In this document: positions 16,969-25,270 of the stretch, piece by piece
Layout: every line of letters starts with the position of its first letter
Position numbering within the stretch: position 1 is the stretch's first letter
DNA from: an uncultured Eubacteriales bacterium
Lineage (GTDB): Bacteria; Bacillota; Clostridia; Oscillospirales; Oscillospiraceae
Assembly (NCBI GenBank): GCA_900319275.1
Contig: ONNS01000018.1
Location: forward strand, 1-54,495
Length of the DNA stretch: 54,495 bases
Direction of reading: 5' to 3'
The notes under the pieces: generated by a model
The model's database searches: none
What the model saw: the letters and a program-made list of their open reading frames with translations, nothing else
What the model was told of the DNA's origin: nothing
Made by a program: the position numbers and the translations under genes

Positions 16969-19413
16969 TTATCTCCTGTTTCTGTCAAAGTTGAGGGTAC
17001 AGATCATATGATAAACGCGTGAGGCGTTTCGCGCAAGCTCTTTTCTCGTCAGGTCTCCACGCTCAATTGCGCGCAGAATGTCGTCCAGGTCGGCGTCGCA
17101 GCCCGGCATGAAGAGGTCGTTGCCCGCCTTCATGGTGGGAGCGGCGCAGCCGTTGCGGTAGTTGCCGTCGCCGGGGGCGTAATCCGTGCCGATCCAGTCG
17201 GTCATGACAAGCCCGTCAAAGCCGCATTCGCAGCGCAGAAAGTCCGTGATCAGGTCGTACCGCTCGGAGGTATGGACGCCATTGACCAAGTTGTAGGAGC
17301 TCATGACCGCTTTCGGGTGTGACGCCCGGATTGCGATCTCAAAGCCCTTCAGATAGATCTCCCGCAGCGCCCGCTCGGAAAGGACGGCGTTGTTCTTTGT
17401 GCGCCGAAGCTCCTGATTGTTGCAGCAGAAGTGTTTGACCGTTGTGCCGCAGCCGGGATGCTTCTGCACGCCGCGGGTGATTGCGGCAGCCACGAGACCG
17501 GAAACGAGAGGATCTTCGGAGTAGTACTCAAAATTTCGGCCGCAGAGCGGGTGGCGGTGGATATTCATGACCGGGGCCAGCCACAGATGCACGCCGAAGC
17601 GCTCCATCTCCTCGCCGACGAGGTCGCCGTACTGCTCCGCGAGGTTGAGGTTGAAGCTCTGGGCGATCGCCGTGCCGATCGGGATGGCCGTGCAGTACTG
17701 GCTGCGCTTCCCGGCCGTGCGGATCTTTTCGTCCGGCGCCGGCCCAAGACCAAACTGCTCGCAGAGCTCCGGCGGGAGAAAGTCCCGCATCTTGCGGATG
17801 TCGTTTAAGTCACAGGAGTACAGGCCGCTTTCATCCTCGGCATAGACCGGCGTCAGGCGCAGCCCTGCCGGGCCGTCGGCCAGCACAAGGCTTTGACCGA
17901 TGCCCTTGTCCCTGAGCAGCAGGGTCGTCTCTCCAGCCGCGCCGCAGACGCTGCGGCCGGAGTTGCCGACCATCGAAGGCTCCGCGCCGGGCAGATAATA
18001 GCCGAGACACAGCAGCGCCAGCTCCCGGTCGGTGAGCGTTTTGAGCAAAGTCTCTGTTTCTGCGGGAAGGTCATAGCAGACCGTTTCGGTTTGGATCGCT
18101 TCCGGCGACAGGTAAAACCGGGGAAGATCCTGCGGCAATTCCCAAGGCTTGGCGCAGGGCTCCGGGTCGTCGAAGTCTGCCTCGCCGCCGATGGGCTCGA
18201 GCTGACGCACGACGATCGTTTCTGGGATCTCCGCCACGCCGCAGGGGTTCACGTCCTCAGCTGAAGTCCCCAGGGAGAACACATAGTCTCCACTCTCCAG
18301 CACATACCGGGATGTCCTCTCGTCGTAGGAGGCCAGTTCCCGCAGATCGACACACAGCCGGAACACCTCCGTTTCACCCGGCTTCGGTTCCTTTGTCTTG
18401 TCAAAAGCGGCAAGGTGCAGCTTCGGCTGGGGCAGCTTGCCGATGGGCTTGGAGACATAGAGCTGCAGCACGTCCCTGCCGCTGCGCTCTCCAGTGTTTT
18501 TGACCGAGACCGTCAGCGTGACGCGCGCGCCGTCAAGGGAGAACTCCGTGCAGCCGCGTTCAAACTCCGTATAGCTCAAGCCGAAGCCGAAGGGGAAGAT
18601 GGGCTTGACTCCCACCGTCTCGAAATAGCGGTAGCCCACGAAGATCCCCTCGCGGTAGCGGGTGTCGTCCCAGGCACCGAAGTTTTCCGCGCTGGGGTAG
18701 GCTTCAGCAATCGCCCAGGTCGTAGTCAGGCGGCCGGAGGGCTCGGCCCGGCCCAGCAGGATGTCCGCCAGCACGTCCCCGGTGGCCACGCCCAGCTGGG
18801 AAAGCAGCAGAACGTTGTCGACATCCGGCAGCACTTCGTGCAGATCCACCGGCCCGCCCACGTTCAGCACCAGCAGGAATTTTTCATAGTGTGCCGCAAG
18901 AAAGCGGATGTCCCGCACTTCGCAGTCGCTGAGCAGAAAATCGCCCTTTTCCGCTTTGCGGTCGCTGCCCTCGCCGGAATTGCGCGAGAGCACATAGACC
19001 GCCGCCTCCGCGTCGGTCGGCAGCGGGAAGTTGTAATACGGCATGGGCTCGTCATGATCCTTTTCGAGGAACAAACCGGAGAGCCCTTCCTCGGCCAGCA
19101 CCCGGCGCAGACGCTCTCGTTTCTTTTCCGTCTGCTGCGCCATCAGCGCGTCATAGGCGTCCAGCCAGTCCCTGCCGCAGAGCGAAAAGCCCGCGCTTTT
19201 GAGACCGTCTTCGATTGTGGTATAAAAATGGGAGTTGACCTCGCCCGAGCCGGTGCCGCCCTTGACCGTCCGCCGCGCGCCGCTGCCAAAGAGCCCCAGG
19301 CGGCAGGGCTTGTCCAGCGGAAAGCGCCCGTCTTTTTTCAGCAGCACCGTGCATTCCGCCGCTGTCTCACGCACCAGGGCGGCGTGTTGTTTTTCGTATT
19401 CCTGCAGAATCAT
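16969..19413 (-). CDS. Glycoside hydrolase family 3 beta-glucosidase with swapped domain order
   Basis: 814 residues. The usual GH3 C-terminal alpha/beta sandwich (LGLFGSGARRTVKGGTGSG, about 38-56; VLNVGGPVDL, about 183) and fibronectin-like domain (about 310-400) come first, and the TIM barrel comes last, with the ADGPAGLR, KHFCCNNQE and nucleophile VMTDWIG motifs near residue 755. Such inverted GH3 enzymes are known from Ruminococcus albus and Butyrivibrio fibrisolvens. No signal peptide, so it splits imported oligosaccharides in the cytosol. AAAGGG lies eight bases before the ATG. It is first gene of a two- or three-gene operon with GH2. Confidence 0.92.
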   Translation of the reverse strand: MILQEYEKQHAALVRETAAECTVLLKKDGRFPLDKPCRLGLFGSGARRTVKGGTGSGEVNSHFYTTIEDGLKSAGFSLCGRDWLDAYDALMAQQTEKKRERLRRVLAEEGLSGLFLEKDHDEPMPYYNFPLPTDAEAAVYVLSRNSGEGSDRKAEKGDFLLSDCEVRDIRFLAAHYEKFLLVLNVGGPVDLHEVLPDVDNVLLLSQLGVATGDVLADILLGRAEPSGRLTTTWAIAEAYPSAENFGAWDDTRYREGIFVGYRYFETVGVKPIFPFGFGLSYTEFERGCTEFSLDGARVTLTVSVKNTGERSGRDVLQLYVSKPIGKLPQPKLHLAAFDKTKEPKPGETEVFRLCVDLRELASYDERTSRYVLESGDYVFSLGTSAEDVNPCGVAEIPETIVVRQLEPIGGEADFDDPEPCAKPWELPQDLPRFYLSPEAIQTETVCYDLPAETETLLKTLTDRELALLCLGYYLPGAEPSMVGNSGRSVCGAAGETTLLLRDKGIGQSLVLADGPAGLRLTPVYAEDESGLYSCDLNDIRKMRDFLPPELCEQFGLGPAPDEKIRTAGKRSQYCTAIPIGTAIAQSFNLNLAEQYGDLVGEEMERFGVHLWLAPVMNIHRHPLCGRNFEYYSEDPLVSGLVAAAITRGVQKHPGCGTTVKHFCCNNQELRRTKNNAVLSERALREIYLKGFEIAIRASHPKAVMSSYNLVNGVHTSERYDLITDFLRCECGFDGLVMTDWIGTDYAPGDGNYRNGCAAPTMKAGNDLFMPGCDADLDDILRAIERGDLTRKELARNASRVYHMICTLNFDRNRR

Positions 19414-19421
19414 GATTTTGC

Positions 19422-20321
19422 CCTTTCAAAAAGTTTGATAAAAAGGACGGGCACAGCCATGAGGTGCTGATCGTTCCCTATGCCCAGTTTATCACCCGGG
19501 AGACCGCTGAGGCCATCATAGAACTGGCGGGCCTGGGCGGCAAGGTGCTGTTTATCGACAATTATCCCGATGGCCTTTGCACCGGCGAGATGCTGCCCGA
19601 GGGCGTGAAGGAGCATACGAAGGTCGTACAGCTTTCTGATTTGTTTGGTGAACTGTCCGCATACCGCACGCTGACAATTACTCCGTCCAATGACCGCATC
19701 CGCGCCATGCACTATGTGGGCGAGCAAGAGTTCTTCTATCTCGTCAACGAGGGCGAAAAGCCCTGGCGCGGGACGGTCGCACTGCCGGATCGAGCAGAAT
19801 ACCACATCTACGATGCCTGGCATGACCGCGATCTTATCTGGGATGGCGGGGCGCTGGACATCGAGCCGCTGCACAGTCTGTTCTTGGTGAAGGGCGCGGC
19901 GGAGCGGCCGTATACGCCGCCGATCCTTACTGAGCGCCGTGTATTGGAGGGCTTTTCGCAGAGCGTCTGCAAGGCTCTGGACTATCCGAAGTTTGGCGCG
20001 GCGAAAGAGATCGCAAAACTCGAGAGCTATGCCCTCACCGACAAGACATTCTCCGGCTTCATCCGCTATGAGACCCGCTTCACCGGCCCGGCGCAGAAGC
20101 TGGAGATTACCGACGCTTATGAGGCGGTAGAGGTCTTCGTCAACGGTAAGAGTGCCGGGATCCAGGTGGTGCCGCCCTTCCGCTTCGATCTGCGCGGCCT
20201 CGCGCAGGACGGAGAGAACACGCTTGTCATCGAGATCGCTACCACCCTGGAGCGCGAGCGGGGGGATATAGAAAACGCGGCCCCTACCGGCATCACCGGC
20301 AAAGTCGCGCTGTACCTGTAA
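19422..20321 (+). pseudogene. C-terminal part of a large glycoside hydrolase, 5' end lost
   Basis: The open frame enters directly from the divergent GH3 start region without a start codon or ribosome site (KKFDKKDGHSHEV then LIVPYAQFITRETAEAI). It continues for about 290 codons: a Rossmann-like segment (AIIELAGLGGKVLFIDNYP), a linker and a C-terminal jelly-roll ending ENTLVIEIATTLERERGD. This is the tail of a large multidomain glycosidase with a glutamine-amidotransferase-like and a beta-sandwich domain. Its catalytic domain is missing. A GTG at 19464 could be used, but the fragment cannot be an active enzyme. It ends at a strong terminator. Confidence 0.7.
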
Positions 20322-20357
20322 GACGGATACCCGATAGGAAGAAGACAAATAATAAGC

Positions 20358-20397
20358 CGGCAGCCGCCCCTTTTTCAAGGGACGGCTGCCGTTATTT
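20358..20397 (+). terminator. Terminator of the truncated glycosidase
   Basis: CGGCAGCCGCCCCTT pairs with AAGGGACGGCTGCCG across a TTTC loop with one mismatch and is followed by TTATTTTTG. Confidence 0.85.
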
Positions 20398-20406
20398 TTG
20401 TAGAGG

Positions 20407-20636
20407 AAACCACCGGCTATGCCGGTGGAGGTGTCCCGTAAAAAAGCTTTAGCTTCAAGGATCGAGCGAAGCAAATCATAAATGATAAGCTAAGTATACC
20501 GATGCTTGAATTCTAACAGACTATTTGCCCGTTTACGGGCGGCGGAGCACCAATTGCAAGAGAAGTATTATTCGTACGCCGGCTGTACTATGCCCTTATA
20601 GGGCTTGTGCAAACCACCGGCTTAGCCGGTGGTCTT
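20407..20636. mobile_element. Non-autonomous IS200/IS605-type element (MITE)
   Basis: A perfect hairpin CCACCGGC-TAT-GCCGGTGG (20410-20428) and a related one ACCACCGGC-TTA-GCCGGTGGT (20613-20633) bound about 230 bp without a transposase gene. Subterminal palindromes of this kind are the recognition structures of single-strand transposases (HUH, TnpA) of the IS200/IS605 family. Inside are two smaller hairpins (GCCCGTTTACGGGC and GCCCTTATAGGGC). The element would have to move with a transposase encoded elsewhere. Exact ends cannot be fixed without other copies. Confidence 0.65.
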
Positions 20637-20778
20637 GATTTCTCTTTTTTCGGGGCTGACTTTTGAGACGGCCCCTTTTCTTCTTCCAATATCGTGCGTT
20701 GCCTGTTATCATTATACCGACAAATCCAGTTTGTCGAGGTATTGTGTCTCACTGTGAGATGTATTTCCGGGCAGCAAA

Positions 20779-20819
20779 AAAGGCCGCTTTCACGATCAGA
20801 GAACGTGGAAACGACCTTT
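20779..20819. terminator. Hairpin directly upstream of the group II intron fragment
   Basis: AAAGGCCGCTTTCACG against CGTGGAAACGACCTTT forms a 16-bp stem with G-T pairs and a nine-base loop; on the minus strand it is followed by TTTTTT. It could terminate the left-facing symporter transcript. Class C group II introns are known to insert just after terminator stems. Confidence 0.65.
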
Positions 20820-20829
20820 CTTGGTTATA

Positions 20830-21066
20830 GTGCGCCCGGCGAGCGCAGGTTCTAAAGGGTGAAAGACCCGAGACCGCCCGGCAGTGGGAAGGTCATAGCC
20901 AAAACCAGAAGTGTCCGTCATAAGGCGGAATCCGAAAGAAGGTTTTGGAAAAACTCTGGCCTGACGAACAAAACCACGTCAGACCGTAAGCGAGGGTAAA
21001 ACTGCTAAACAAGATAAAGCCCAATAGCTGCACGGAATCGCTTGCGGTAGACATGGGAAGGATAAG
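20830..21066 (+). mobile_element. 5' fragment of a group II intron (domain I)
   Basis: The sequence opens with the canonical intron 5' end GTGCGCCC and continues with typical domain I stretches: AAAGGGTGAAAGACCC, the GGCGGAATCCGAAAG region, GCCTGACGAACAAAAC, and AACTGCTAAACAAGATAAAG followed by CCCAATAGCTGCACGG. About 235 bases remain. No reverse-transcriptase gene and no domains V-VI follow; the 3' boundary abuts another hairpin at about 21069-21103. It is a dead retroelement remnant. The hairpin immediately upstream fits class C target choice, but class assignment needs a covariance search. Confidence 0.8.
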
Positions 21067-21068
21067 CA

Positions 21069-21103
21069 TCGCTCGCCGGGACAGTCTGTTGACCGTCCCG
21101 GCG
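21069..21103 (-). terminator. Hairpin after the GPH symporter gene
   Basis: CTCGCCGGGAC/GTCCCGGCGAG, 11 bp, separated by AGTCTGTTGACC; 13 bases past the symporter stop on the minus strand. No T run. Confidence 0.6.
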
Positions 21104-21116
21104 AGTACGTCGCATG

Positions 21117-22808
21117 TTATTTACGCTTAGCGGCCTTGGCCTCAGCTTTCTCCTTTTTTTCGGCCAGCTTTGCCTGGTACCTGGCCTCTTCTTCCTCAAA
21201 GTTCAGGCCCTTCTTTTCACATTTGGCCTTCAGCTCTTTGAGGCGGTTTTCTTCCGCGATGCGGTCGTTTTCCTCCTGCTCCAGACCGGCCTTCTCCTCC
21301 GGGGAAACGTAGACCTCGCCTCTCGCCTCGGCCTCGGCGCGGTGGAATGCGCTGATGCCTGCGGTGATCTGGGGCATCTCATCCTCGACCTTATACAAGA
21401 GCATGATCACAGCGCTCACCGCGGCAGAGATCAGAGGTGTACCGAAGAAGCAGAAGGTGAAGAAGTTCCGGACGCCATCGTTTTGCACGATCTCCTGTAC
21501 ATTGGAGACAGGCGCCTGATATCCCAGGGCGGAGATGCCGCCCAACAGGATGGAACTGGCAATACCGGTGCAGACGGTGATGATAACGCTGTAAATGGAG
21601 GCGGAGCAGCCGTCCGCGCGAAACTTGTTGGAATACTCAATGTGGTCAAGGCTCTCGGCAATCTGCGCGGCCATAACATAGGTAGGCACGGTGCCAATGG
21701 ACTTGATGATCAGCGCGAGGAGGATCAGCGTGAAGTTGACCTCGGCAGCAAAGGAGAACAGCAGGCCCAGCGCGCAGCCGACCACGGCGATCACGAGACC
21801 GATGGCAGTGACACGGCGTTTGCCGAATTTGCCGACCAGCGGCCAGAGGATGATGATACCGATGCCGAGCGGCGCCTGGCCGATCACGTTTACCAGCACC
21901 TGCAGTCCGGTGCCGCCGTCCACGGAACGGGCCAGAACCCAGTTGCAGTAGTAGAGCATGGACTGGGTGGACAGCACGGTGGAGAGCTGCCAGATCAGGG
22001 CATAGCCCATGATGAGACGCCAGTACTTGTTGCCAAAGCAGGCCTTGACCTGTTCTTTAAACGCAACAACATCTTCCTTGGGATCCTTCCCGGCGGCCAT
22101 GGCGTCCTCAGTGACGCGCTCTTTTGTGAAGTAGTACTCCAGCAGACAGGCCGGAAGAGCAAAGCAGCTGAGAACGCTCATCATGGCGATCCAGGTGCCC
22201 TGAGAATCCTTGCCCACGCCGAAGGCATTGATCATAATGGGCATAACGATGGTCACGAGAAAGCCGGGAACCATATTGACGCCGGCGTTCGTGAGCAGTG
22301 CCAGCGTGTCACGCTGCTTGGTATTGCGGGTGGACAGCGGCACCATCAGCGTGTGGGACATGTTGTAGATGGTAAAGGCGAAGGCAAAGAAGAGGTTGTA
22401 GCTGACCACGATCCACACCATCTGAACGGTGGGGTTGGCCTTCGGGACCGCATAGAGCAGGAAGGCCGAAAGGATGATCAGCGGGCCGCCCAGCAGCAGA
22501 TAGGGTCTCGCCTTACCATGCCTGGTGCGGGTCTTGTCGATGATGCGGCCCATGATGATGTTCGTGATGGCGTCGACCGCCTTGGAGATCGCGGGCATCC
22601 AGGTCAGGAAGACGCCGGACAGGCCCAGAACGTCCGTATAAAACTGGTTCAGGTAGCTGCCGCCCAGACAGATGTAAACAATGAACATGAGCGCCGGGCC
22701 GGTAAAGTAACCCAGCCACGACTCCGCCTTGGTGGTGTTGGCGGACTTGATGCGGGAGTCAAAGATCGGTGCATCGAGCAGGCTTTTCTTTTTGACTTGT
22801 GCGGTCAT
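21117..22808 (-). CDS. GPH-family sugar:cation symporter
   Basis: 563 residues with about 12 transmembrane helices of the MFS_2/GPH (MelB-like) type. Family features include YFTGPALMF, NQFYTDVLGL, AVDAITNIIMGRIIDKTRTRHGKARPYLL (the loop 2-3 signature around residues 75-103) and a charged C-terminal tail of about 90 residues rich in Glu and Lys, probably a cytosolic coiled coil. It couples Na+ or H+ to import of glycosides, pentosides or hexuronides across the plasma membrane. GGAGG lies nine bases before the ATG, 33 bases after GH5, so the two form an operon. It probably imports the oligosaccharides used by the neighbouring glycosidases. Confidence 0.9.
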   Translation of the reverse strand: MTAQVKKKSLLDAPIFDSRIKSANTTKAESWLGYFTGPALMFIVYICLGGSYLNQFYTDVLGLSGVFLTWMPAISKAVDAITNIIMGRIIDKTRTRHGKARPYLLLGGPLIILSAFLLYAVPKANPTVQMVWIVVSYNLFFAFAFTIYNMSHTLMVPLSTRNTKQRDTLALLTNAGVNMVPGFLVTIVMPIMINAFGVGKDSQGTWIAMMSVLSCFALPACLLEYYFTKERVTEDAMAAGKDPKEDVVAFKEQVKACFGNKYWRLIMGYALIWQLSTVLSTQSMLYYCNWVLARSVDGGTGLQVLVNVIGQAPLGIGIIILWPLVGKFGKRRVTAIGLVIAVVGCALGLLFSFAAEVNFTLILLALIIKSIGTVPTYVMAAQIAESLDHIEYSNKFRADGCSASIYSVIITVCTGIASSILLGGISALGYQAPVSNVQEIVQNDGVRNFFTFCFFGTPLISAAVSAVIMLLYKVEDEMPQITAGISAFHRAEAEARGEVYVSPEEKAGLEQEENDRIAEENRLKELKAKCEKKGLNFEEEEARYQAKLAEKKEKAEAKAAKRK

Positions 22809-22841
22809 TTCCGTGATCCTCCGTTTCCTTTTATTGTCGTT

Positions 22842-23936
22842 TTATTTCATCCACTTGATTGCTTTTTCAAAGCTCCACGCGTCCGCATCGGGAGAATCGG
22901 AGAGGATGCGATAGGTCCAGAAGAAGGAACCCGCAATCCGTGTCCACGCTTTTTGCTGGATCTCCGCCACGGCCCGGTAAGCGTTTTCCTTGTCCTGCCG
23001 ATCCGGCAGCTCCTTGGCATAGCCGCTGTCCAGGCTCCACTCGCCGGTCACGACCGGGAAATACCCGCTCATTTCATCCAGGATCGGATAGAAGCGCCCC
23101 TCGACGATCGCCTGATAGGCCTCTAATGCCTTCGGACAGCCTCCGGCCTCCACAGAGCCAAAATAGAAGTGCGTGTCCAGCACCACGTTCCGGTACTGCT
23201 CCCGGGGCATGAAATCTTTCCACATCGCCGTGCGGAAGGCGTCGTGGATCATAAAAAACTTGTCCTCGTCCATGTGCGGCATGACGCGCGTATAAGCGTC
23301 TTCATAGAATTTCCGCAGGAATTCCATTTTGATCGGTGCGGACCCGGCCTCCTCTTCCGCGCTTTTGGGCGGGTAGATGTTGCGGATCCAGACCTGTTCC
23401 CAGGGGATGTCCCCGGTCAGTGCGTCGGTGATCGGCTCGTTCAGCGGCTGGATTCCCCAGAGACCGTTTCTGTGTCCGTAGCGGAGAGCCAGCTTTTCCA
23501 GAAGCCGCAGGCAAAAATCCACTTCCTCAGGCATGCCGGACCATTTGCACACGCCGCAGATGCCGCCGTTATCAAATCCGTTCTGGCTGCCCGGCACCAT
23601 GTGCAGGTCGATCAGGATCTTCAGGCCGTATTTCTCCGCCATATCCAGGGCGAAGTCCAGATACTCGATGCAGCCGAGATAGGGAGCGCGGTCTCCGAAA
23701 ATGTAAAACGGGATGGGGATACGGATCGCGTTGATCCCCTGTTCGGAGAGAAATCGGAAGTCCTCTTCGCGGATAAAGCTCTTGCGGTGCTTCTCCATCC
23801 GCTCCCGGTACTCTTCTTCCGGAAGTACACGCGCCAGATGGTATTCGTCCTCCGCTTCGATTCCCGCGAAAAGCTCAGGAGCGATCCACTTTTCCAGTAC
23901 CAGCCAACCGCCGAAATTGACGCCTTTGATCTGCAT
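22842..23936 (-). CDS. Glycoside hydrolase family 5, exo-beta-1,3-glucanase-like
   Basis: 364 residues, a single TIM barrel. It opens with GVNFGGWLVLEKWIAPELF, strongly like the GVNLGGWLVLE start of exo-1,3-beta-glucanases, and has HMVPGSQNGFDNGG. The acid/base Glu167 is in QPLNEP and the nucleophile Glu299 in VTGEWS. It has no signal peptide and is likely cytosolic. The substrate could be a beta-1,3-glucan or another beta-glucoside; subfamily assignment needs alignment. GGAGGG lies six bases before the ATG. It heads the operon with the GPH symporter, divergent from the TetR regulator. Confidence 0.88.
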   Translation of the reverse strand: MQIKGVNFGGWLVLEKWIAPELFAGIEAEDEYHLARVLPEEEYRERMEKHRKSFIREEDFRFLSEQGINAIRIPIPFYIFGDRAPYLGCIEYLDFALDMAEKYGLKILIDLHMVPGSQNGFDNGGICGVCKWSGMPEEVDFCLRLLEKLALRYGHRNGLWGIQPLNEPITDALTGDIPWEQVWIRNIYPPKSAEEEAGSAPIKMEFLRKFYEDAYTRVMPHMDEDKFFMIHDAFRTAMWKDFMPREQYRNVVLDTHFYFGSVEAGGCPKALEAYQAIVEGRFYPILDEMSGYFPVVTGEWSLDSGYAKELPDRQDKENAYRAVAEIQQKAWTRIAGSFFWTYRILSDSPDADAWSFEKAIKWMK

Positions 23937-23965
23937 TTTCTGCCCTCCATCCCCAGGTTTTCTTA

Positions 23966-23994
23966 TTTACAATCTAAATTTACCATGCTACAAT
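23966..23994 (+). promoter_or_regulatory. Promoter of the TetR gene overlapping the divergent GH5 promoter
   Basis: TTTACA, 17 bases, TACAAT (plus strand). On the minus strand TTGTAG, about 18 bases, TAAATA overlaps almost exactly, so both promoters occupy the same DNA. An inverted TTTACAAT/ATTGTA arrangement lies here and is a candidate TetR operator. Confidence 0.6.
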
Positions 23995-24059
23995 ACCGAC
24001 AACAACCATCAATCTCGCAATTCGTGTTGGATTTTTGAAAGCATGAGGAGTTGAGACAT

Positions 24060-24614
24060 ATGAACACAAAGAAAAACAGCCATTATCAGTTCACCCATGA
24101 GCTGATTCAGCAGACCATGGCGCGGCTTTTGGAGAAGAATGAGCTTAAAGATATCACGGTCAAAAAGCTATGCGCTGTCGCCGGGATCAACCGTTCGACC
24201 TTCTATGCGCACTATGAAAGCCTTTACGATCTCTGGGCCGATATTGATTCCTTGCTTCGGGTAGAGCATATCCGGGCCTTTGATGAAGCAAATGTTCATT
24301 TCAGCAATTACATGAGTCTGGAAGGGCTGCGTGTCGCGCTGGATTTTGTCTATCGCTACCGGCATTTCTACCGCTGGTATCTGGAGCGACTGTCCACGGC
24401 GGAATATCTGGAGACGATGTTCAACGAGGTTTGGGCAGCCGGGCCTAAAGACACGGAAGAGCAGCGCACCGCCGGGCTCTATCATTATCTGTTCACGCTC
24501 AGCGGTGCGATGAAGGTAGTGGAGCGGTGGTTGAAGCACGGCTGCAAGGAACCTGTTGATATGATGGCGGAGCTGCTGACACAGTACGTCACACCACACG
24601 GACACTTTCAGTGA
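24060..24614 (+). CDS. TetR/AcrR-family transcriptional regulator
   Basis: 184 residues. Residues about 10-57 form the TetR helix-turn-helix (MARLLEKNELKDITVKKLCA, then AGINRSTFYAHYESLYDLW). The C-terminal ~125 residues are the ligand-binding helices of the type found in Firmicutes TetR proteins. The ATG at 24060 has GAGGAG nine bases upstream; a TTG three codons earlier is less likely. It faces away from GH5-GPH across a 123-bp region with overlapping promoters, so it most likely regulates that operon and itself in response to a sugar or metabolite. The ligand is unknown. Confidence 0.88.
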   Translation: MNTKKNSHYQFTHELIQQTMARLLEKNELKDITVKKLCAVAGINRSTFYAHYESLYDLWADIDSLLRVEHIRAFDEANVHFSNYMSLEGLRVALDFVYRYRHFYRWYLERLSTAEYLETMFNEVWAAGPKDTEEQRTAGLYHYLFTLSGAMKVVERWLKHGCKEPVDMMAELLTQYVTPHGHFQ

Positions 24615-24637
24615 AAGATATGAAAAAGAACGTCAAA

Positions 24638-24674
24638 GGAGCTGTAGCAAAACGGTAAGTCGTGCTACAGCTCC
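24638..24674 (+). terminator. Terminator of the TetR gene
   Basis: GGAGCTGTAGCA and TGCTACAGCTCC, 12 perfect bp, followed by AGTTTGT. Confidence 0.8.
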
Positions 24675-24685
24675 AGTTTGTCAAA

Positions 24686-24708
24686 TACCACTCGCTATGC
24701 GAGTGGTA
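24686..24708. repeat. IS200/IS605-like end hairpin
   Basis: TACCACTCGC-TAT-GCGAGTGGTA, a perfect 10-bp palindrome with TAT loop, the same design as the hairpin at 20410. The next ~230 bases hold no complete gene (a 71-codon minus-strand frame is open but unsupported), so this is probably an end of a decayed element. Confidence 0.5.
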
Positions 24709-24944
24709 CAAAAAGCTTATTCTACAGACTGTTTTGAACAGGTTCTTGTCTGTTGCCCTGGAAAAGACATGGGCCACATTGCCCTTGAGTAACCGCTGAT
24801 TAATACGCCATCGGCGCCTGACGGCAAATCATTTGCCAGCTCTGCGTTATAAAAACTTGAAATACACAAAGTATTCCTGCGTTTTTTGCCTTGATCTGAC
24901 AAAGATTTGCTCGCCATTCGCTCTCGCCGCATTTAATCATCGTT

Positions 24945-25110
24945 TACTTGAAGGGGAAGTGCACCGTGTCGCCCTGCTTATAGCTGCCCGTCATGTCGAC
25001 CGACGGGAAGGGCACTATGACATCTTTGCCGTCTGCGTTCAGGTGCAGATGCCTGTGGAGACCTTCATCTCGGCCACCTTGACCTTAATGCTGCCGACCT
25101 CCACGAAGAA
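24945..25110 (-). pseudogene. Tail of an ABC sugar-transporter ATPase (UgpC/MsmX type), frameshifted
   Basis: On the minus strand IKVKVAEMKVSTG is followed, after a shift of frame, by HLHLNADGKDVIVPFPSVDM and TGSYKQGDTVHFPFK then stop. This matches the TOBE region of MsmX/UgpC-type ATPases, which read roughly VAEMxGSExHLHLxxDGKDVIVxVPTxD. Only the last ~55 residues remain, the frame is broken once and the nucleotide-binding domain is absent. Confidence 0.6.
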
Positions 25111-25198
25111 TGAATTGCCTAAAAACAGATTAATAATCAAATGAACCGTCTCTCGATTACCGCATTGTTTATATAGTATCAAGAGCATTTGATCTTCT

Positions 25199-25231
25199 GC
25201 TGCGGATGAGTTGTGACACCCGCAGTTTTTT
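25199..25231 (+). terminator. Terminator-like hairpin upstream of small ORF copy A
   Basis: CTGCGG...CCGCAG followed by TTTTTT on the plus strand, with a 14-base loop. The transcript it would end is unclear. Confidence 0.5.
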
Positions 25232-25270
25232 ATAGTATTAAAAAATGGTCAAAAAAGTGTTAATACCAAT

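Noticed and set aside
20401..20640. CRISPR-like repeat array
   Set aside because: Only two hairpins at the ends of one element, with no regular repeat-spacer pattern; no CRISPR array is seen anywhere in the window.
21114..23126. 670-codon plus-strand ORF opposite the GPH and GH5 genes
   Set aside because: It spans two genes with recognised families on the other strand; its composition (His/Asp/Arg-rich) is that of an antisense frame.
24717..24932. 71-codon minus-strand ORF
   Set aside because: It lies in a palindrome-bounded repeat-like segment, with no ribosome site and no recognisable domain; treated as decayed element DNA.
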